Positions 1-4,898 of a DNA stretch of 7,163 nt are shown in pieces. The position numbers were made by a program, and so were the translations under genes. The DNA is taken from the NCBI GenBank assembly GCA_003645845.1, contig QNCV01000133.1:1-7163 (forward strand), read 5' to 3'. Under the pieces are notes generated by a model, which saw nothing but the letters and a program-made list of their open reading frames with translations, did no database searches and was not told the DNA's origin. The number at the start of each line of letters is the position of its first letter. Within the stretch, counting starts at the first letter, position 1. Source of the DNA: Fidelibacterota bacterium. GTDB taxonomy: Bacteria > Fidelibacterota > UBA2242.

Positions 1-1
1 C

Positions 2-235
2 CGCTTCGGAAATTCGGAAACGGTCGCCGCCCATATCATCAAAGCCGATGTTCTGATGATTGTCTCGGCGACGGATCATATCGTCAATCCGATTCCGGCA
101 CAGCGTTTTGCCGAAATTCTGGGATGTGACATTGTGGTTCTTGAAAATAATTGCGGACATCTGGCGATTGGCTGTGAAATGGAGCGCTGCAGTCAGATTG
201 TGAAGGAATTTTTCAAACGTGAAATCAGTGATTGA
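2..235 (+). CDS. C-terminal fragment of an alpha/beta-hydrolase, homoserine O-acetyltransferase-like
   Basis: Only the last 77 residues are present; the reading frame is open to the left edge and stops at TGA 233-235. The fragment reads as the end of an alpha/beta-hydrolase fold. A hydrophobic strand (ADVLMIVSATDHIVNP, about residues 15-30) carries the acid of a catalytic triad, most likely Asp25. After a helix (AQRFAEIL) and a further strand (CDIVVLEN) comes CGHLAIGCE with the candidate catalytic His53. The nucleophile elbow lies outside the window. The Asp and His loops and their spacing of about 28 residues resemble the homoserine O-acetyltransferase (MetX-like, COG2021) branch, but the His loop is CGHLA rather than the GHDAFL usual in true MetX. 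A more general acyl-transferase or hydrolase role is therefore equally possible. Its last 17 bases overlap the next gene, suggesting co-transcription. The fold is fairly sure; the substrate is not known. Confidence 0.75.
   Translation, partial: RFGNSETVAAHIIKADVLMIVSATDHIVNPIPAQRFAEILGCDIVVLENNCGHLAIGCEMERCSQIVKEFFKREISD
203..208 (+). promoter_or_regulatory. Ribosome binding site AAGGAA for the DUF2809-like gene
   Basis: AAGGAA lies inside the end of the upstream hydrolase frame, 10 bases before the GTG at 219 and 19 before the GTG at 228. It favours one of these GTG starts over the ATG at 240, which would be more than 30 bases away and has no purine-rich stretch at the proper distance. Confidence 0.45.
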
Positions 236-665
236 ATTTATGCAAAAATTAAAAGCTCTATTGAACCGGAATCGCCGAATCCTGCTCGCCCTGATCATCC
301 TGACGCCGATAGGTTTCTACTCAAAATTATATGACGGTTATTTACATTTTTGGGTAAACAACTCCCTGGGCGGAGTTTTCTATGAAATGTTCTGGTGTCT
401 TGTGCTCGCATTGTTTTTTAAAAAACTATCGCCTTTTCAAATCTCTCTCAGTGTGTTGCTGGCAACGTGCATGCTGGAGTTTCTCCAGCTCTGGCACCCG
501 GCATTTTTGGAATTGTTGCGGCACAATTATATCGGGATAACGATCCTGGGAAATACTTTTACCTGGAGTGATTTTCCGTATTATTTCATAGGATCATTTT
601 TGGGCTATTTACTGATTTTAAAAGTTAAATCGGTACCTGTTACCGGCAAAAATTCTAACGTTTAA
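219..665 (+). CDS. Small integral membrane protein, DUF2809 family
   Basis: This is a 148-residue inner-membrane protein with four probable transmembrane helices at about residues 20-35, 50-68, 72-91 and 118-136. The N-terminus is basic (KLKALLNRNRR), as is the C-terminal tail. Two conserved-looking blocks, LEFLQLWHPAFLELLR (86-101) and ILGNTFTWSDFPYYFIG (109-125), match what I recall of the DUF2809 family: a Glu-Phe/Gln pair in one helix and a (T/F)xWSD motif before the last helix. The family has no known function. GTG 219 was chosen as start because AAGGAA sits 10 bases upstream; GTG 228 and ATG 240 are alternatives and remove only 3 or 7 residues. The gene overlaps the preceding hydrolase by 17 bases, so the two are probably one transcript. 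Its end overlaps the convergent gatD end by 11 bases, leaving no room for a terminator between them. Confidence 0.75.
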   Translation: MKSVIEFMQKLKALLNRNRRILLALIILTPIGFYSKLYDGYLHFWVNNSLGGVFYEMFWCLVLALFFKKLSPFQISLSVLLATCMLEFLQLWHPAFLELLRHNYIGITILGNTFTWSDFPYYFIGSFLGYLLILKVKSVPVTGKNSNV

Positions 666-2037
666 TTTCCCGTAAAAATTCTTCCACCTCCGGAATTCCG
701 CCCTGATAGATCAGATAACCGTTGTAAGGTTCCCTCTCGGTAATCTCACCGGCGATGGGCGTCAGCATGATCTCTTTGACCTTATCCAGGTCGTCGGTTT
801 GTCCCAGCGCCCAGCCGAGTTTGACATAGGCAACTTCGGGCAGCATGTTGGCGGCCGGAATGACGCCCAGCTGCATCATTTCCCGCCCGGTTTCGTACAC
901 ATACATCTGGACATAACCCCAGAGGGTCTGAACGGTCATATAAACGGCAATACCCCTGTCCCGCGCCCGTTTCAGGGCCGGATAGACCGGCTTATTGACA
1001 TGTCCCAAGCCGGTTCCCGCAATGACAATTCCACGATAACCATTATCAATCAGCGAATCGATGATGTCGGGTTTCATATTGGGATAGTAATAGACGATGG
1101 ATACCTTTTCTTCGAAAGCGGTATTGATCGTGACGTTTTTATCATTGCGGCGTTTTTTGTAATCACTCCGGAGGGGCGTAATCTTTTCCCGATCCACCAT
1201 GGCCAGGGGAATGTCGCTGATTGTCCGGAATGTGGAGCGGTAGGAAGAGTGCATTTTGCGGACACGCGTCCCGCGATGCAGCAGACCGTACTGGTCCGAT
1301 GTCGGCCCGAACATACACACCATAACTTCGGCAATATCGCTCTTTGCGGCCGTATTGACGGCGTGAATCAGGTTCAACGCAGCGTCCGATGACGGCCGGT
1401 CGGAAGATCGCTGTGAACCGACCATGACAATCGGCACCGGTGAATTCTGAACCATAAAAGATAAAATTGCCGCGGTATGATGCATAACGTCGGTGCCGTG
1501 ACCAATGACGATTCCGTGAACGCCTTTCCTGATCTCTTCTCCAATGGCTTTAGCAGTCCCGATCCATTGTTCCGGGCCCATGTTTTCGCTGAAGACACCG
1601 TAAAGTTTTTCGGTTTCAAGGTTGCAATAGTCCGCCAATTCGGGTACGGAACCGTACAATTCGCCCGGTGAAAAAGCCGGAATCACGGCGCCGGTGCGGT
1701 AATCCAGACGGCTGGCGATAGTGCCGCCCGTTCCAAGTAGTTTGACATTTGGTTTCTTTGCGTCGTAAGGGAATTCTTTTTCCGGGATTTTATAGTGGGC
1801 CTCTTTCCGTGCAACTTCCCTGATTGACTGAATTGTCCTGACATTGATACCGACATTATATCCATTCCGCAATTTCAAAACGATATGTTTGGCGTCCGAC
1901 GTTTCCGATCGGGGCAGAATAATTCCTTTAAAACCGCCTTGTTCGGTCTCAAGCTCCACGTCGCTCCAAACCCGGACGTGATTGTCTTTCAACACCTGAA
2001 GAGCCGGATCACGATAACCCTTATAAATATCACTCAT
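655..2037 (-). CDS. gatD: Glutamyl-tRNA(Gln) amidotransferase GatDE, subunit D (glutaminase subunit)
   Basis: GatD is the ammonia-producing subunit of the cytoplasmic GatDE enzyme. It hydrolyses a free amide donor (Gln or Asn), and the ammonia is used by GatE to turn Glu-tRNA(Gln) into Gln-tRNA(Gln). The 460-residue length fits the family (roughly 420-450 in archaea). Residues 1-90 form the small beta-rich N-terminal domain that separates GatD from ordinary L-asparaginases (DNHVRVWSDVELET...LKLRNGYNVGINV). Residues 97-430 are the type I/II asparaginase fold: LGTGGTIASR (101-110, nucleophile Thr106 expected), GHGTDVMHHTA (179-189, Thr182 and Asp183 expected) and RGTRVRKMHSS (255-265, Lys261 expected). 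All expected catalytic residues are present. The ATG at 2037 overlaps the gatE stop as ATGA and is preceded by AAAAGGAGT, six bases away, so the start is secure and coupled to gatE. A stand-alone asparaginase is unlikely given the extra domain and the gatE neighbour. 'GatD' here is unrelated to the MurT-GatD protein of Gram-positives. Confidence 0.95.
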   Translation of the reverse strand: MSDIYKGYRDPALQVLKDNHVRVWSDVELETEQGGFKGIILPRSETSDAKHIVLKLRNGYNVGINVRTIQSIREVARKEAHYKIPEKEFPYDAKKPNVKLLGTGGTIASRLDYRTGAVIPAFSPGELYGSVPELADYCNLETEKLYGVFSENMGPEQWIGTAKAIGEEIRKGVHGIVIGHGTDVMHHTAAILSFMVQNSPVPIVMVGSQRSSDRPSSDAALNLIHAVNTAAKSDIAEVMVCMFGPTSDQYGLLHRGTRVRKMHSSYRSTFRTISDIPLAMVDREKITPLRSDYKKRRNDKNVTINTAFEEKVSIVYYYPNMKPDIIDSLIDNGYRGIVIAGTGLGHVNKPVYPALKRARDRGIAVYMTVQTLWGYVQMYVYETGREMMQLGVIPAANMLPEVAYVKLGWALGQTDDLDKVKEIMLTPIAGEITEREPYNGYLIYQGGIPEVEEFLREIKR

Positions 2038-3977
2038 ACCGACTCCTTTTCATTTTGGATGTATTGGCGAACTTTTTCCAGCACCATGACAGCCGGAATA
2101 TGTCCCCGGCATTTGTCCATAACCAATCCCATCAGATAGCGAATACGCTTACCGGTATCTTCAATTTCCCTTATCTCTTCATTGAGTGATCCCCGGATGA
2201 TTCGGTCAATGTCAGATAACTTCAGCTTGGGCGGGGAATACCGTCCCAGTAAAGTATCGATTCCGAGGCCGGGCACTTTCAGAAATTCTGTCATTAGCCG
2301 GTCACCGATTTCGAGAATTGCGGGATTCGTTTTTGCTGTCTCAAAAAATGCCAGCCATACGTCTTCAGTAATATAACCGAGATTGAGTCCCTGTCTTTTC
2401 CAGTGTCTGGTCTTTTCAAACATTAAACCGCTTACCCTGGATACTGGAAGTTTTTTATCTTTAATGATTTTATCAAACAGTTTTGCAAGAGGAGACGACA
2501 TTATTATTTGATGAAGATGCTCTGGCACCCTTGTTTTTTTATAGCGTTTTTCCCGTTCCCAGGGCGGCTCGGGGTTGTTCTTGACTAATTCTCTTACCCG
2601 CTCGGCTGTCATTTCCAAAGGCGGCAGATCGGTGTCGGGGTACATGCGTTCCGGTCCCGGCAAAATGCGTTCAAAGCCGTTGGTGCCGTCGGCCAGCGCC
2701 TGGCGGGTTTCACTGGGAACGCCGATTGTGGCTTCTCTTGCGCGGATGATGATTTCTTTCACAGCAGTGTTTACATCCTGTTCATTGCCCCAAACTAAAA
2801 CCAGAGCGTCATGGGAATTGGCTTTAACCATCCGGCGAATCTTCTTCCAGGCAAAACTGCTGATGGTTTCTTCGGTGCTTTCGGATGTCAGAATATTGGG
2901 AATCCGGGTCAGGCAGGCGATGACGCGCACACGGTCGGCGATTTCCTTAGAGAAAACTTTGCCGGTCTGGGTCGGCGTACTCAATATGCCGCGAAAGCCT
3001 TTGAGATTGACACAATATACTTTTTCGCCATGTTTGATAGCCCAGGCAATCGGCGCCCAGGAACTTTGAGTAAGGTGATTGGTCACCTCTTTGGATACCG
3101 CCTGAAAACTCTTCTCTGTGATTCCCCGCTTTTTTAATTCAGCGCGGATTTGCAGCAATGCATACTGGCGCATGGCCTCGTTATAGATCAGCAAAGGAAT
3201 GAGTGGAATACGGGGAACGCCTTTGATTTCGATGCGGGTTCCGCCGGTTATGCTGACATTGACATCCTGACGGGCGGCACCGATACCGGTTCGGACTTTG
3301 CCGGTGCTGCGAACAAGCCAGCGCAGAATGTTGGCAACATCGGCGACTGCCTGAGGGGTGTGGAGAACCGGCTCTGTAACGGTTTCGATCAACGGCATAC
3401 CAAGGCGATCGGTCAGGTAAATTCGTTCGTGGCCAATGTCAGAAACTTCCCGGCAGGCATCTTCTTCCAAACCGAGCTGGATCAGACCGATTTTGCGACC
3501 TTTATAGGGAATCCAGCCGTCAACGCCAACGATGGTCGTGCGCTGAAAGCCGGTGGGGATACTGCCGTCGAGATACTGCTTACGGGCAATGTGAATTTCG
3601 TTGACCAGTTTGTAATTCATCAGCATAGCAATCTGAAAGGCGATGTCCAGGGCCTGGGAATTGATTTCAAAAGGCGGTGTGTCGTCCATTTCGTAGGTGC
3701 AGACAGTCTCATGATTGATGCGGTAAATGATATTCTTTTTGGTTTTAAACTCCATCAGGGCGGTGCCGTCGTATTCGCCAAGCTCGGAAAGTGTCGGACG
3801 CATGTGGCGCAGGATTTCGGCATCGTATTGCTCGGAATAACGACCGGCAGGGCAGCGGCAGAAGAGCTTCTTTTCAGTCAGTAACTGCTGATGGATTTCC
3901 AGGCCGGCTTTCAGGCCCAGCTCCCGGTAATCTTCCGGGGTCATTTCAGAAAAGGGTTTCAGGAATTCGGGTGTCAT
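2034..3977 (-). CDS. gatE: Glutamyl-tRNA(Gln) amidotransferase GatDE, subunit E (kinase/transferase and tRNA-binding subunit)
   Basis: GatE is the GatB-like subunit that binds Glu-tRNA(Gln), phosphorylates the glutamate with ATP and amidates it with ammonia from GatD. The protein is 647 residues; archaeal GatE is about 620-640. The cradle domain (about 20-285) contains GLEIHQQL (25-32), LFCRC (38-42, a likely metal-binding Cys pair), RPTLSELGEYD (60-70), YLDGSIPTGFQRT (135-147), LEEDACREV (170-178), RLGMPLIETVTEP (191-203) and RQDVNVSI (236-243). Residues about 285-430 form the AspRS-like GAD insertion that distinguishes GatE from GatB (GFRGILS...EIADRVRV). PGPERMYPDTDLPP (440-453) follows. 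The C-terminus is helical plus a YqeY-like tail ending RGHIPAVMVLEKVRQYI, which binds tRNA. ATG 3977 is preferred because AGAGGA lies seven bases upstream and the protein then begins just ahead of the conserved core; a TTG at 4034 would add 19 residues but lacks these signals. No breaks or frameshifts are seen. Confidence 0.95.
   Translation of the reverse strand: MTPEFLKPFSEMTPEDYRELGLKAGLEIHQQLLTEKKLFCRCPAGRYSEQYDAEILRHMRPTLSELGEYDGTALMEFKTKKNIIYRINHETVCTYEMDDTPPFEINSQALDIAFQIAMLMNYKLVNEIHIARKQYLDGSIPTGFQRTTIVGVDGWIPYKGRKIGLIQLGLEEDACREVSDIGHERIYLTDRLGMPLIETVTEPVLHTPQAVADVANILRWLVRSTGKVRTGIGAARQDVNVSITGGTRIEIKGVPRIPLIPLLIYNEAMRQYALLQIRAELKKRGITEKSFQAVSKEVTNHLTQSSWAPIAWAIKHGEKVYCVNLKGFRGILSTPTQTGKVFSKEIADRVRVIACLTRIPNILTSESTEETISSFAWKKIRRMVKANSHDALVLVWGNEQDVNTAVKEIIIRAREATIGVPSETRQALADGTNGFERILPGPERMYPDTDLPPLEMTAERVRELVKNNPEPPWEREKRYKKTRVPEHLHQIIMSSPLAKLFDKIIKDKKLPVSRVSGLMFEKTRHWKRQGLNLGYITEDVWLAFFETAKTNPAILEIGDRLMTEFLKVPGLGIDTLLGRYSPPKLKLSDIDRIIRGSLNEEIREIEDTGKRIRYLMGLVMDKCRGHIPAVMVLEKVRQYIQNEKESV
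2044..2049 (-). promoter_or_regulatory. Ribosome binding site AAGGAG of gatD
   Basis: On the minus strand AAAAGGAGT sits six bases before the gatD ATG (2037-2035), inside the last codons of gatE. A near-perfect Shine-Dalgarno site combined with a 4-base stop/start overlap (ATGA) predicts translational coupling and near-equal output of the two subunits, as needed for a hetero-oligomeric enzyme. Confidence 0.8.
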
Positions 3978-3984
3978 TGGATCA

Positions 3985-3990
3985 TCCTCT
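3985..3990 (-). promoter_or_regulatory. Ribosome binding site AGAGGA of gatE (decides the start)
   Basis: On the minus strand AGAGGATGATCCA directly precedes the ATG at 3977, giving a purine-rich site with a seven-base spacer. This sets the start at 3977 rather than the upstream in-frame TTG at 4034, which has no comparable site. Confidence 0.75.
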
Positions 3991-4047
3991 GTAACGTGAA
4001 TGTATCGGAAAGGGGTACCGCTTTTTGTACCCAATTCACATTTATAT

Positions 4048-4064
4048 AATGAAAGATTTTCATT
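4048..4064. promoter_or_regulatory. Perfect 7-3-7 palindrome, candidate operator upstream of gatE
   Basis: AATGAAA (4048-4054), spacer GAT, then TTTCATT (4058-4064): the two arms are exact reverse complements. The site touches an AT-rich TTTATATAAT stretch that could be a -10 element for gatED and lies about 70-87 bases before the gatE start. Size and symmetry suit a dimeric repressor. The loop is too short and the arms too AT-rich for a terminator, and no T-run follows. The regulator is unknown, and a chance palindrome in AT-rich DNA is possible. Confidence 0.35.
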
Positions 4065-4097
4065 CGCCTAAAATTAATAATTAAAGCCCGAATTTCA

Positions 4098-4134
4098 AGC
4101 GGAATTGTGAGCGGAAGCAAAATTGTGGAATTAT
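4098..4134. repeat. Imperfect short direct repeats (AGCGGAA / AATTGTG), lac-operator-like
   Basis: AGCGGAA occurs at 4098-4104 and 4110-4116, and AATTGTG at 4103-4109 and 4121-4127, each second copy followed or preceded by similar bases. Positions 4101-4115 (GGAATTGTGAGCGGA) are identical to the left part of the E. coli lac operator O1, though the right half-site is degraded (AGCAAAATT instead of TAACAATT). On the minus strand this lies immediately downstream of a TATAAT at 4135-4130. A binding site is conceivable; chance is the simpler reading. Confidence 0.3.
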
Positions 4135-4256
4135 AGATGAAAATAAACAGGGGGGATAGCCCGGAGCATGAGTTCCCGGACACCTGAGAATGTATCAATG
4201 TTTAAATAATTCGGATTTATCGTATAAAATCAATTCTCTGAAATCTTGAATCATTG

Positions 4257-4898
4257 TCAATCATAGAAACCATATTGAGCGTCAAGCTTATCAATGATTG
4301 CCATTAATACCTCGGCATAATTGTCATACTGATGACCGTTCAGGGTCCAAGTGGATGAATCATTTTCATCAATTATAACAGCCGGGTCCAAAGCGAGAAT
4401 ATGGTTATATGAATTCTGAAAATCTCCCGTATGGAAATATGCCATCGCTAAAATTAAATGCATATCGAGATAATTAATTTCCGAGGCGTATTGAAACACA
4501 TAATCGGGATTTTGTGTAAGGACATACTCCGCTTCCGAAATTGCCTCTGTAAATTCATCGCTTGAGACATATACAGCGGCTAAACCGGCATGTGGATCTA
4601 ACTCTATATAGCCTTTATCAATTGAAGTGGTAAAATCGATCTCGGCATTTTCTAAATCGTTTAAAAGTAAATAACACCATCCCCTTCCATTATATGCCTC
4701 ACTGTTACCAGGATCCATCGAGATAACTGATTCGAATTTGGAATAAGCCATATCGTAATTTGTCATCTCAAAATATTCCCAGGCGCTCTGCAGAGCTTTT
4801 TCTGAATCCGGAGTCGGGTCATTAAACCAGGAAGAGCAGGCCGAACACAGCACAATTAATGACAATCCCAAAATTAACATCACAGTCTTTATTTTCAC
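4257..4898 (-). CDS. TPR-repeat lipoprotein
   Basis: This is a 213-residue envelope lipoprotein. The N-terminus has a basic start (MKIK), a hydrophobic core (VMLILGLSLIVL) and a lipobox CSAC with Cys21 as the likely lipidated residue. The -3 position is Cys rather than the usual Leu. Residues 35-175 are amphipathic helix pairs typical of tetratricopeptide repeats, roughly 35-64, 67-100, 103-136 and 145-175. They include the marks of TPRs: A...G..Y and a Pro after each second helix (SMDPGNSEAYNGRGWCYL, TQNPDYVF, ALDPAVI). TPR lipoproteins usually act as protein-binding scaffolds, here presumably on the periplasmic face of a membrane. The GTG start at 4898 overlaps the stop of the upstream surface-protein gene as GTGA. 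There is no clear Shine-Dalgarno sequence, so translation probably depends on re-initiation. An ATG at 4880 is an alternative, but it would remove the basic n-region. The partner is unknown; an outer-membrane role for the upstream product is an inference. Confidence 0.8.
   Translation of the reverse strand: MKIKTVMLILGLSLIVLCSACSSWFNDPTPDSEKALQSAWEYFEMTNYDMAYSKFESVISMDPGNSEAYNGRGWCYLLLNDLENAEIDFTTSIDKGYIELDPHAGLAAVYVSSDEFTEAISEAEYVLTQNPDYVFQYASEINYLDMHLILAMAYFHTGDFQNSYNHILALDPAVIIDENDSSTWTLNGHQYDNYAEVLMAIIDKLDAQYGFYD

Larger units (their letters stand above)
3978..4256. other. Gene-free leader between the TPR lipoprotein gene and gatE
   Basis: These 279 bases hold no convincing gene. A 74-codon minus-strand frame crosses the region but runs into gatE in another frame, has no recognisable domain and no ribosome site. 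The region is AT-rich apart from a GC-rich patch at about 4150-4180. It must carry the gatE promoter unless gatED is transcribed from the upstream lipoprotein unit. Possible minus-strand -10 elements are TATAAT at 4135-4130 and TATATA/TATAAA near 4048-4041, but neither has a good -35 partner at 16-18 bases. No hairpin followed by a T-run is visible downstream of the lipoprotein gene, so read-through into gatED cannot be excluded. Confidence 0.6.

Noticed and set aside
799..1392. 197-codon plus-strand open frame antisense to gatD
   Set aside because: It is fully covered by gatD, which has all catalytic motifs. The antisense product has no domain features or credible ribosome site.
655..2037. 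Plain L-asparaginase for the gatD product
   Set aside because: The N-terminal domain of about 90 residues, the RGTRVRKMHSS block and the coupled gatE gene identify it as GatD.
2575..3069. 164-codon plus-strand open frame antisense to gatE
   Set aside because: It is a shadow of gatE with no recognisable motifs.
3150..3884. 244-codon plus-strand open frame antisense to gatE
   Set aside because: It lies entirely inside gatE, whose motifs are continuous. The predicted protein shows no recognisable domain and has the Gly/Asn/Asp-rich look of an antisense shadow in G+C-rich coding DNA.
3978..4034. Upstream TTG start for gatE at 4034, adding 19 residues
   Set aside because: The ATG at 3977 has AGAGGA seven bases upstream, and family members begin just before the GLEIHQQL core; the extra residues resemble nothing in the family.
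3974..4198. 74-codon minus-strand frame spanning the gatE leader
   Set aside because: It overlaps the gatE start in another frame, has no Shine-Dalgarno site and no domain; composition is that of random AT-rich DNA.
4232..4260. TTGACA (minus strand, 4260-4255) with AGAATT 17 bases on, as a sigma-70 promoter for gatED
   Set aside because: The -35 matches consensus but overlaps the lipoprotein stop codon, the -10 is poor, and it lies over 250 bases from gatE. Chance cannot be excluded.
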